Shown here: positions 8,894 to 17,058 of the stretch, piece by piece
Position numbering within the stretch: position 1 is the stretch's first letter
How the letters are laid out: each line of letters opens with the position of its first letter
Source of the DNA: Colwellia sp.
Lineage (GTDB): Bacteria > Pseudomonadota > Gammaproteobacteria > Enterobacterales > Alteromonadaceae
Reading direction: 5' to 3'
Length of the DNA: 64,000 nucleotides
NCBI GenBank assembly: GCA_002733765.1
Contig: NVWU01000004.1
Location: forward strand, 181,078 to 245,077
The notes under the pieces: model-generated
Told to the model about the DNA's origin: nothing
What the model saw: only the letters and a program-made list of their open reading frames with translations
Databases searched by the model: none
Position numbers and translations under genes: made by a program

Positions 8894-9580
8894 TCACTCG
8901 TATGCAATTGGATCTACCATTTTATTTTCGCTAAAAGCTTCCAAACGCTCTTGGCAAGATCCACACTTACCACAGGCTTTTTCTCTGCCATTATAGCAAG
9001 TCCATGTATTACTATAGTCTAAGCCCATATTAAGTCCATCGGCTAAAATAGCGGTTTTATTTACCTTTAAATAAGGACTGAAAATTTCAACACTCTCATA
9101 ATTAGCTATTTGACAAACATCATTCATTTTTTGTACAAACTCTGGGCGGCAATCAGGGTAAATAGCATGATCACCACTATGAGCGCCATAATAAACTTGC
9201 TCAGCGCCAACTGATACAGCATAGGCTACTGCTAACGATAATAAAATCATATTGCGGTTGGGCACTATAGTTGATTTCATGTTTTCACTTTCGTAATGAC
9301 CTTCTGGAATATCGATATCATCGGTCAATGAAGAGCCGGCTAATAATTGATTGATGGCTGAAATATCAATCACTTTATGATTTATTTTTAATGATTGGCA
9401 TACGCTACTAGCACACTCCAACTCTTTTACATGGCGCTGACCATAGTCAAAAGAAAGTGCATACACTTCTTTGCCGTCTTTTAGTGCACGATTAAGTACA
9501 GTAAAGGAATCCATACCGCCGGAATAAATAACAACAACTTTTTCAGCCATACTTTTTTTCGTCATAGCTTTTTCTGTCAT
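8894..9580 (-). CDS. queC: 7-cyano-7-deazaguanine synthase QueC
   Basis: QueC converts 7-carboxy-7-deazaguanine to preQ0 with ATP and ammonia in queuosine biosynthesis. The PP-loop SGGMDS (residues 20-25 from this start) and a C-terminal zinc site with four Cys ([15 protein letters not shown]) are present. The frame stays open upstream to 9703, but those extra residues would overlap queE and are hydrophobic, unlike QueC. I therefore start at ATG 9580, with AAGAG upstream. ATGs at 9565 and 9550 are alternatives. The gene is divergent from queE, with an 85-base shared promoter region. No preQ1 riboswitch was recognised. Confidence 0.95.
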   Translation of the reverse strand: MTEKAMTKKSMAEKVVVIYSGGMDSFTVLNRALKDGKEVYALSFDYGQRHVKELECASSVCQSLKINHKVIDISAINQLLAGSSLTDDIDIPEGHYESENMKSTIVPNRNMILLSLAVAYAVSVGAEQVYYGAHSGDHAIYPDCRPEFVQKMNDVCQIANYESVEIFSPYLKVNKTAILADGLNMGLDYSNTWTCYNGREKACGKCGSCQERLEAFSENKMVDPIAYE

Positions 9581-9665
9581 AGTAAGGTCTCTTAAAAATA
9601 AATAAGGTATAATCAATGCAGCACATTTTACTTGATTAATTCCATAGGCAAAAGCACAAATTAAA

Positions 9666-10337
9666 ATGATTGAATACAAAATCAACGAACTATTTGAAAC
9701 CATACAAGGCGAAGGCTCTTTTACGGGTCAGCCATCAATATTTATTCGTTTACAAGGCTGCCCAGTTGGTTGCTCGTGGTGTGATACTAAGCATACTTGG
9801 GAAATAGAACTTGGTGACGAAGTAAGTCAAAATATTATGTTAGCTAAAGTTCAAGAAACCTCACAGTGGACCGCAATGACGGTAGAACAAATATTAGCTT
9901 TAGTGAAAGACAAACATTTCCAAGCGAAGCATATAGTTATCACTGGTGGAGAGCCATGCATGGTTGATCTAATACCTTTGTGCAGTGCTTTTGAGCTACA
10001 AGGATATAGCACGCAAGTGGAAACGTCAGGCACCTTTGATATTCGTGTTTCAGATCAGTGCTGGGTGACAGTATCACCTAAAATTAATATGCGAGGGGGA
10101 TATGCTATCTTAAATAGCGCTATGATACGTGCTAATGAAATAAAACATCCAATCGCAACAGAGCAACATGTTAATGATCTAAAAAAGCTACTAGCAGAGC
10201 ATAATATTAAAAGTACGCCTATATACTTACAACCTATTAGTCAAAAAAGTAGAGCAACAGAACTCGCTATTGCTACTTGTATTGCTAATAATTGGCGTTT
10301 GTCAGTACAAGTACATAAATATTTAGGTATAGAGTAA
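9666..10337 (+). CDS. queE: 7-carboxy-7-deazaguanine synthase QueE
   Basis: QueE is the radical SAM enzyme that rearranges 6-carboxytetrahydropterin to 7-carboxy-7-deazaguanine, the step before QueC. The N-terminus [16 protein letters not shown] is diagnostic, followed by the cluster motif CPVGCSWC (CxxxCxxC) and the SAM-binding ITGGEP. At 223 residues it matches the gammaproteobacterial form. A TATAAT element at 9608-9613 could serve as its -10. Its divergence from queC makes a compact queuosine-precursor locus. QueD and QueF are not in the window. Confidence 0.95.
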   Translation: MIEYKINELFETIQGEGSFTGQPSIFIRLQGCPVGCSWCDTKHTWEIELGDEVSQNIMLAKVQETSQWTAMTVEQILALVKDKHFQAKHIVITGGEPCMVDLIPLCSAFELQGYSTQVETSGTFDIRVSDQCWVTVSPKINMRGGYAILNSAMIRANEIKHPIATEQHVNDLKKLLAEHNIKSTPIYLQPISQKSRATELAIATCIANNWRLSVQVHKYLGIE

Positions 10338-10428
10338 AGTGTTGGATAAATAACGTTTAATATTGAGACTGACGAGGCTTAATATTAAGTAAGTAATTAC
10401 AATAAAATTCATATAGTAAGGACGTTCA

Positions 10429-12579
10429 ATGAAGTTTTTTTTAGTTATGCTCAAGCTTATTAAAATTAATATAGGGTTAGTGTTATTCTTTGTTTCTTTT
10501 AATTCACTCTCGGTAAATGCTACTGAGTGGCCACAAGAATTAAGTGGTGATAAAAGTACTATTGTTATCTATCAACCACAGCCAGAAAAACTGACGGGCA
10601 ATCACCTTACCGGGCGAGCTGCGATGCAGTTAGAGGGAGAAAGTAATAAAGAACCTATTTTCGGTGTTTTTTGGTTTTCGTCTACGATAGAAACTGATCG
10701 CAGTACTAACTCAGTTATTATAAAAAATATCAAAGTGACTAACGTAACTTGGCCTGATTCTAAAGAAAAAAGTGAGCAAAAATTTACTCGTTTTGTTGAA
10801 AAAAAGTTAGAAAATGCTAGTTTTACCGCATCACTTTCTAAGTTAACGGCAACGCTTGCTAGCGCAGAAGATGTTCAGAAAAGTTTAGATAATATCAAAA
10901 ATGATGCACCTATTATTCTTTTTGAGAACAAGCTAGCAGTACTACTAAGTTATGATGGCGATCCTATCTTTAAAGAGGTAGAAAATAGTCCTTACCAAAG
11001 AGCATTAAATACCCAGTTTGCTGTGATTAAAGTAAAAACTGAATCGCGATACTACTTAACCAGCGGCAGTTTATGGTATCAAGCAACTAATGAGTTAGGT
11101 CCATGGAAAGTAGCTGCTAATCCACCAGCTGACTTAATGGCTATGATCGCTAAAGATGATAAAGAGGCGATTAAAAATAAGCCAACGAAAACTCCTATGG
11201 TAGTTACGGCCACTAAACCTACTGAATTAGTGGTTTCTGACGGTAAGCCTGAGTGGGGAAGTTTAACTGGAGGTAAACTCTTGTATGTCATAAATACTGA
11301 AACACCATGGCTAAGAGAGATAGCTAGTGGTGATATGTATTTATTACTATCAGGTCGTTGGTTTAAAAGTAAAAGCGAAAAAGGACCTTGGGCATTTGTT
11401 CGCGGGGATAAATTGCCAAAAAGTTTTAAAGACATTTCACCAGAGTCTCCTATCGGCGGCTTAAGAAGTTCAGTTGCCGGAACGGATGAAGCCAATCAAG
11501 CCGTTTTAGATGCACAAATTCCACAAACAGCCGCGATTAAACGTGATGAAGCGACACTAACCGTAAAATACGATGGCGATCCTAAGTTTGTTCATATTGA
11601 GGATACTGATGTTGAGTATGCTGTGAATACTAATGCGCAAGTATTAAAAATTGCAGGTAAATTTTATGCCGTAGACAATGGTGTTTGGTTTGTTGCTAAT
11701 GCCGCTAGAGGAAAATGGGTAGTCGCGGATTCAATTCCTACTTCTGCTATAGCACAAATTCCTCCTAGCTCGCCTGTTTATAATACAACTTACGTAAAAG
11801 TGTATGACTCTACACCTGAAGTGGTTTACGTGGGATATACGCCAGGGTATATGTGGTCTTATCCTTATTATGGCGTACCTATTTATGGCACAGGTTGGTA
11901 TTACCCACCTTATTATGGTGCTTGGTATTATCCTCGTCCACCTACTTGGGGAATGCATGTTGGTTATAACCCATGGACTGGATGGCGTGTTGGTGTGAGT
12001 TGGGGTGGCCCATTCTTTCGGGTTGGTGTCAGTTGGGGTGGCGGTTACCATAATCATTATCGACCTTGTTGTGGTTATTATGGTGGTCACCGTGGTAGGC
12101 ATAATACCAATATAAACATTAACGGTGATATTAATATCGGTAACTCAACTAATATTGGTAATCGTAACAATGTTAAAAATAATATTGGTAATAAATCGGG
12201 TAACAAGTTAAATAATAACTTGTATGAAAATTCAGCTAATAAACACCGTAATGCGAAAAAGGTGACTTCAAACAAAAGGGTACAAAAAGCACGTTCAGCA
12301 CCTAAGCGAGCCAATAATGTTTTTGCAGACAAACAAGGTAATGTGATTAGAAATGAGAAAGGTCAATGGCAAAACCGTAGTAATAAAAGCTGGAATAATA
12401 TCCCTAAAAGCAACCAATTACCGCAACAAAATAGACAGATGAGGCAAGGTGGTTTGCCTAAAAGTAATAACATTAATAAGCAAAACTTTAATCGCAATAA
12501 TATGAACAATGCCCACCGTGCTAGAAGTATGGGTGGGATGCAACGACAACAACTTCAACGAGGTGGGCATCGTCGCTAA
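10429..12579 (+). CDS. Large exported protein with three internal repeats and Asn-rich tail
   Basis: This is a 716-residue exported protein with a signal peptide (cleavage likely after SVNA, residue ~31). The mature N-terminus (WPQELSGDKSTIVIYQPQ) resembles proteins often labelled carbohydrate-binding family V/XII, but I see no proven carbohydrate site. Three related segments follow, near residues 175-235, 265-330 and 375-435, each with DGDP or DGKP, then a GxxWFxxxxxxGxW-type motif. A Tyr/Pro/Gly/Trp-rich stretch (about 460-560) comes next, and then a basic Asn-rich tail of about 150 residues (repeated NIGN, NNN) with Gln/Arg at the end. The ribosome site is AAGGA. A surface-associated or periplasmic role is inferred. 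Confidence 0.75.
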   Translation: MKFFLVMLKLIKINIGLVLFFVSFNSLSVNATEWPQELSGDKSTIVIYQPQPEKLTGNHLTGRAAMQLEGESNKEPIFGVFWFSSTIETDRSTNSVIIKNIKVTNVTWPDSKEKSEQKFTRFVEKKLENASFTASLSKLTATLASAEDVQKSLDNIKNDAPIILFENKLAVLLSYDGDPIFKEVENSPYQRALNTQFAVIKVKTESRYYLTSGSLWYQATNELGPWKVAANPPADLMAMIAKDDKEAIKNKPTKTPMVVTATKPTELVVSDGKPEWGSLTGGKLLYVINTETPWLREIASGDMYLLLSGRWFKSKSEKGPWAFVRGDKLPKSFKDISPESPIGGLRSSVAGTDEANQAVLDAQIPQTAAIKRDEATLTVKYDGDPKFVHIEDTDVEYAVNTNAQVLKIAGKFYAVDNGVWFVANAARGKWVVADSIPTSAIAQIPPSSPVYNTTYVKVYDSTPEVVYVGYTPGYMWSYPYYGVPIYGTGWYYPPYYGAWYYPRPPTWGMHVGYNPWTGWRVGVSWGGPFFRVGVSWGGGYHNHYRPCCGYYGGHRGRHNTNININGDINIGNSTNIGNRNNVKNNIGNKSGNKLNNNLYENSANKHRNAKKVTSNKRVQKARSAPKRANNVFADKQGNVIRNEKGQWQNRSNKSWNNIPKSNQLPQQNRQMRQGGLPKSNNINKQNFNRNNMNNAHRARSMGGMQRQQLQRGGHRR

Positions 12580-12693
12580 CTTACCTAAAGTCGTTTCTAA
12601 TTCCAGCTGAATCAGGCATCTTCTAATGGTAATAAATATATTTGCTTAAATGAATATTTATTAATTAAAAAGCAAAATAAGGAAGGTAAAATA

Positions 12694-13371
12694 ATGAAAA
12701 AATTAACAATGCTTAAGTTAAGCTTTATTGCTATATCACTTATGTTAGTCGTAAGTTGTCAATCAACCACTGAAGTACCACAAGTGTCCCAAGATGGCAT
12801 GCAATTAAAAGTTAATGAACGCTCTACCATTGCTTATAAAAAAGAAGGTGTAGACTTTTCTGAATACGACAACATACAAATTTTACCTAGCCAAGTAGCT
12901 TTTAAAAAGAATTGGCAGCGGGATTACAATCGCAGCCAGCCCTCATTATCAGCCCGTGTTAAAGATGAAGATGTATTACGCATTAAAACGGGCGTTGCAA
13001 AACTGTTTGATGAAATTTTTAAGGAAGAATTTGGTAAAACAGGTGATAACCCAGTTGTCGAAAAAGCGGGAACAGGAACATTAGTAATAAAGCCAGCAAT
13101 TATTAATCTAGTTGTTAATGCACCTGATCTACAATCAGCAGGAAGAGTGACAACCTACGTAAAAGAAACAGGTAAAGCAACCTTGTTTCTTGAGCTTTAT
13201 GATGGTGTTAGCGGTGAAATTTTAGCGCGTATTATTGATTCTGAAGTGGTTGGTGATAAAATGTATATACAATGGGCTAATCGCGTAACCAATACCGCAG
13301 ATGCCAAACGTACCATTAGAAAATGGGCAAAAGCATTAAGAGCAAAGCTTGATCAAGCACAGGGAAAATAA
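12694..13371 (+). CDS. DUF3313-type lipoprotein
   Basis: Predicted lipoprotein of 225 residues with lipobox VVSC (Cys at residue 22). The body (FSEYDNIQILPSQVAFKKNW, later IIDSEVVGDK) resembles the DUF3313 family of outer-membrane lipoproteins of unknown function. It lies 114 bases after the large exported protein on the same strand and has its own ribosome site (AAGGAAGG). The two may form a cell-envelope pair. Confidence is high for a lipoprotein and moderate for the family. Confidence 0.75.
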   Translation: MKKLTMLKLSFIAISLMLVVSCQSTTEVPQVSQDGMQLKVNERSTIAYKKEGVDFSEYDNIQILPSQVAFKKNWQRDYNRSQPSLSARVKDEDVLRIKTGVAKLFDEIFKEEFGKTGDNPVVEKAGTGTLVIKPAIINLVVNAPDLQSAGRVTTYVKETGKATLFLELYDGVSGEILARIIDSEVVGDKMYIQWANRVTNTADAKRTIRKWAKALRAKLDQAQGK

Positions 13372-13438
13372 TTTAATTCCACTTATTAGCATCATTTATT
13401 GAGTCGTTTGAAAATAATGCGTTGTGAATATTATAAAA

Positions 13439-13470
13439 AGTCTGCTCAGTACTTACGCACTGAGCAGACT
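13439..13470. terminator. Bidirectional terminator between the lipoprotein gene and alr
   Basis: A perfect 12-bp stem (AGTCTGCTCAGT against ACTGAGCAGACT) with an 8-base loop lies between two convergent genes. On the minus strand it is followed by CTTTTTAT, making it a strong alr terminator. Confidence 0.85.
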
Positions 13471-13474
13471 ATGT

Positions 13475-14557
13475 TTACTTATTAATATAAACTTTAGGTA
13501 CTCGCGCAGACACGCGAGTCAGTAATTCGTAATTAATCGTATTCATATGCTCAGCTACTACTTCAACGCTGAGATTTTCTCCCCATAACTCTACTACGTC
13601 ACCTACACTAACATTTGCTATATTAGTGACATCCACAGTGATCATATCCATTGATACTCTTCCAGCTAAAGGAGCCAGTTGATTATTGATAAATACGGGT
13701 GTGCCTGCTGGGCTGTTTCTTGGGTAACCGTCAGCATAGCCTATGGCAATGGTAGCAATGACTGAAGCTTGTTTAGCTCGCCAAGCTTCTCCATAGCCAA
13801 CAGAGTCACCTAGTTTTAACTTTCTTAAGGCAATAATTGTTGATTGTAATGTCATGGCAGGAGTCAATTTCATTGGCATATTTTTGATTGGTGTTGGGTT
13901 GGCACCATATAAAGCAAGGCCAAGTCTATTAAAGTCGGCATGACTTTGTGGCCAGTTAATGATTCCTGCAGAATTAGACAAGCTTAATTGACATGAATAT
14001 TTCTCGGAAAGTGTTTTTAAGCAAACTATTTGAGCGGGTGTTTTCGGGTTATCTAGTTCATCAGCACTAGAAAAGTGTGAACAAATAACAAGATGTTTTT
14101 TTTGTTCATTGGTTAATTTTGCTAATATTTTTTTTGCGTGTTTAGGTGTAAAACCTAATCGGTTCATGCCAGTATCAATTTTAAGCCATAGTTTTTCTTT
14201 ATAGTTAGGGTGTTGTGTTAGCCATGAAATTTGTTCATTATTATGTAACATTAACCAAAAATCATGTTGTGTCGCTAAGGTAAAGTCTTCTTTATCTAAA
14301 GGGCCTTCAAGAATTAAAATAGGTAAGGTAATTCCCGCGTTGCGTAAAACAATCGCTTCATCAATAAATGCCACAGCAAAAGCTGGCACCAGAGAGTTGA
14401 GGCTTTTAGCAATTTCAATCGCGCCATGACCATAAGCATTTGCTTTAATAACGGCAATAGTTTTACTTTGCGGCGCTAAGCTAGCAATTTGATTATAGTT
14501 ATTTTTTAAGGCAGATAAATTTATAATTGCTTGTGTTTTTCTTGAACGATGAGTCAT
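13475..14557 (-). CDS. alr: Alanine racemase
   Basis: Alr is a PLP enzyme that makes D-alanine for peptidoglycan. The 360 residues show the PLP-lysine motif VIKANAYGHG near residue 39, the substrate-binding region LWLKIDTGMNRLGF and the C-terminal catalytic-Tyr region (GYGEAWRAKQASVIATIAIG, YADGYPR). It is divergent from murQ, so two cell-wall amino-acid/sugar genes share an intergenic region of 184 bases. The length fits the family, with no sign of truncation. Confidence 0.96.
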   Translation of the reverse strand: MTHRSRKTQAIINLSALKNNYNQIASLAPQSKTIAVIKANAYGHGAIEIAKSLNSLVPAFAVAFIDEAIVLRNAGITLPILILEGPLDKEDFTLATQHDFWLMLHNNEQISWLTQHPNYKEKLWLKIDTGMNRLGFTPKHAKKILAKLTNEQKKHLVICSHFSSADELDNPKTPAQIVCLKTLSEKYSCQLSLSNSAGIINWPQSHADFNRLGLALYGANPTPIKNMPMKLTPAMTLQSTIIALRKLKLGDSVGYGEAWRAKQASVIATIAIGYADGYPRNSPAGTPVFINNQLAPLAGRVSMDMITVDVTNIANVSVGDVVELWGENLSVEVVAEHMNTINYELLTRVSARVPKVYINK

Positions 14558-14741
14558 AGGTTGTTTCTACAAATGAAAGCATTAAAAGCATATTTTTTTG
14601 AATTATATCATGCTTCTATTCTGTGTATGGTTTAATATTCGCAGTGATATCACCCTTTATTTTAATTCATTATTTATCTATTGTGTTGAATAATGTACTT
14701 TTATCTGGATTCAAATAAAAATTAAATTAACAAGGCCAACC

Positions 14742-15680
14742 ATGAGCACAATGCTAATGAAAAAACAGTCTGAACTAATTGATGAACTGAAAACAATCAC
14801 TACCGAAGGACAAAATCCCGATACGTTAGACATCGATCTACTTGACGCAATTGGGGTGTTAGAAAAAATTAACAATGAGGATCAAAAAGTTGCGAGTATC
14901 GTTAAGCTTATTCTTCCCGAGATAGCTAAAGCCGTGGATAAAATAGTTGACGCTTTTGCTAAGGGTGGTCGTTTAATTTATATCGGGGCAGGCACCAGTG
15001 GTCGTCTTGGCGTTTTAGATGCCGTTGAATGTCCACCAACATTCAGTGTTAGTGATAAACAAGTTTTGGGAATTATTGCCGGTGGTGATAAAGCCATTAA
15101 GAAAGCGGTTGAAGGCGCAGAAGATAACGAAGCTCTCGCCGTTGAGGATTTAAAAGCGGTCAAGTTAGTAGCAAAAGATGTACTAGTTGGTATTGCTGCT
15201 AGTGGCAGAACACCTTATGTTCTTTCAGCGATGCACTATGGTAAAACTATTGGTGCCACCGTGGTTGGTTTGAGTTGCAGTTATAATGACAAATTTGCAC
15301 AAGCCAATGACATAAATCTTTGCGCCGTTGTTGGCGCTGAAGCCTTAACCGGCTCAACACGGATGAAGTCGGGCACGGCGCAAAAATTAATTCTTAACAT
15401 GCTAACCACTGCTAGCATGATTCGCAGTGGCAAAACGTACCGTAACTTAATGATTGATGTCAGCGCGAGTAATGAGAAGCTTTATGCCCGCGCAATCAGA
15501 ATAGTAATGCAGGCTACCGAGTGTAATTACCACCAAGCTAAAAAAGCCTTGAATATAGCCGATAACAACACTAAATTGGCGACTCTTATGGTATTGACTG
15601 GCTTGGAAGTAGCAGCTGCCAAGGCCTCTTTACTGCAAAATAAAGGCTTTTTACGCAAGGCTATTGAACAAGCAGAGTAA
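14742..15680 (+). CDS. murQ: N-acetylmuramic acid 6-phosphate etherase MurQ
   Basis: MurQ cleaves the lactyl ether of MurNAc-6-phosphate to give GlcNAc-6-phosphate and D-lactate in cell-wall sugar recycling. The 312 residues include an SIS sugar-isomerase fold with [35 protein letters not shown] and [16 protein letters not shown], all typical. The start has AAGG seven bases upstream. It heads an operon with namZ and an amidase/serine hydrolase. The kinase that would make its substrate (AnmK, MurK or a MurP PTS) is not in the window. Confidence 0.96.
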   Translation: MSTMLMKKQSELIDELKTITTEGQNPDTLDIDLLDAIGVLEKINNEDQKVASIVKLILPEIAKAVDKIVDAFAKGGRLIYIGAGTSGRLGVLDAVECPPTFSVSDKQVLGIIAGGDKAIKKAVEGAEDNEALAVEDLKAVKLVAKDVLVGIAASGRTPYVLSAMHYGKTIGATVVGLSCSYNDKFAQANDINLCAVVGAEALTGSTRMKSGTAQKLILNMLTTASMIRSGKTYRNLMIDVSASNEKLYARAIRIVMQATECNYHQAKKALNIADNNTKLATLMVLTGLEVAAAKASLLQNKGFLRKAIEQAE

Positions 15681-15732
15681 TTAGAGCAATAAATTCAAAG
15701 TAACCAGAAGAATAAATTTTTGAGGGTATATC

Positions 15733-16956
15733 ATGCATCATTTTTTCATCAGAATACCTAATAAATTAACGGTACTTTATATGGCATTATTTCTGATACT
15801 TTTTGCTTGTACTCCTATCGATTATGATAACAATGCGCAAGTAAAATTAAAGAGTAAAGATATCATGCTTGGCGCAGAGCAACTGACTTATTACCTACCG
15901 ATGCTAACAGGTAAAAGAGTTGGTTTGGTGGTCAATCAAACATCAAAAGTGGCTAATAGGCACCTAGTTGATCTGCTTATTGCTAATCATGTTAATATAC
16001 AAGCTATTTTTGCACCTGAACATGGTTTTCGTGGTAACCGTGATGCGGGTGAAAAATTTAGCTCTAGTGTTGATGAAAAAACAGGCATTCCTTTAATATC
16101 AATTTATGGTAAAAACAGGAAGCCATCGGCTGAAGTGATGGCAAATCTTGATGTCATTATTTTCGATATTCAAGATGTTGGCGTGCGCTTTTATACTTAT
16201 ATCAGTTCGATGCATTATATGATGGAAGCGGCATCTGATGCGAATGTAAGCTTTATTGTTTTTGATAGACCGAATCCAAATGGTGCTTTTGTTGACGGCC
16301 CTATGCTTGAACCTGAGTTTACTTCGTTTGTCGGCATGCATAAAATACCTTTACTGCACGGTATGACCGTTGCCGAATTAGCACTAATGTTTACAGGCGA
16401 AGGCTGGCTTAATAGTACTAATGCTCTTAATTTATCTGTGGTTAGTATGAAAAACTATCAACGGACAATGGCTTACTCATTGCCAATAAAACCAAGTCCT
16501 AATTTACCTAATAATGTTGCTATTAACCTTTATCCTTCACTTGGTTTTTTTGAAGCAACACCGGTGAGTATTGGGCGAGGTACTAACTTTCCCTTTCAGG
16601 TGATCGGTCATAATAAAATATCAATAGGTGATTTTGAATTTATGCCTATCTCTACTCCAGGCGCTGCATCTACACCTAAATTAATGAATAAAAGCCTTGT
16701 CGGGCAAGACTTACGACATAGTAACGTTAAGGGAATAGACTTATCTTTTATTATTACGTGGCATCAAGCATTTCAAACTACAAACACCGAGTTTTTTACG
16801 CGTATTGGTTTTATGGACAAACTCAGTGGTACTGATCAATTAAGAAAAGCCATTATAGCGGGTAAAACTGAACAAGAAATTAAGCAAAGTTGGCAGCAAG
16901 CTTTAGTTAAATTTAAAGACTTAAGAAAACCTTATTTATTGTACAAAGACTTGTAA
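15733..16956 (+). CDS. namZ: Exo-beta-N-acetylmuramidase NamZ-like lipoprotein (DUF1343)
   Basis: DUF1343 proteins include NamZ, which releases MurNAc from the non-reducing end of peptidoglycan fragments. The 407 residues begin with a lipoprotein signal (lipobox LFAC, Cys ~32). Family motifs follow: GKRVGLVVNQTS, FAPEHGFRG, GIPLISIYG, FDIQDVGVRFYTYISSMHY and VFDRPNPNG, with FLVIGH-like FQVIGH and SIGRGTNFPFQ later. It sits 52 bases after murQ. The order murQ-namZ implies that MurNAc released outside is later phosphorylated and fed to MurQ. The lipid anchor suggests action in the periplasm. Confidence 0.9.
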   Translation: MHHFFIRIPNKLTVLYMALFLILFACTPIDYDNNAQVKLKSKDIMLGAEQLTYYLPMLTGKRVGLVVNQTSKVANRHLVDLLIANHVNIQAIFAPEHGFRGNRDAGEKFSSSVDEKTGIPLISIYGKNRKPSAEVMANLDVIIFDIQDVGVRFYTYISSMHYMMEAASDANVSFIVFDRPNPNGAFVDGPMLEPEFTSFVGMHKIPLLHGMTVAELALMFTGEGWLNSTNALNLSVVSMKNYQRTMAYSLPIKPSPNLPNNVAINLYPSLGFFEATPVSIGRGTNFPFQVIGHNKISIGDFEFMPISTPGAASTPKLMNKSLVGQDLRHSNVKGIDLSFIITWHQAFQTTNTEFFTRIGFMDKLSGTDQLRKAIIAGKTEQEIKQSWQQALVKFKDLRKPYLLYKDL

Positions 16957-17058
16957 TTGGTACAACATAACTAAAGTAAAAGTGTAGATACCAAGAGAAG
17001 TTAACTCTCGAAATAAAAATTTCCATTATTAACCGTAATAAACAAGTTGGACTTAACC

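Noticed and set aside
9581-9665. preQ1 riboswitch before queC or queE
   Set aside because: The 85-base gap shows no hairpin and A-rich tail of the preQ1-I type.
9581-9703. N-terminal extension of QueC
   Set aside because: The extra hydrophobic residues overlap queE, are not part of QueC and lack a ribosome site; ATG 9580 is preferred.
11079-11495. 138-codon minus-strand ORF inside the large exported protein gene
   Set aside because: It is antisense to a clear signal-peptide protein with internal repeats and has no recognised features of its own.
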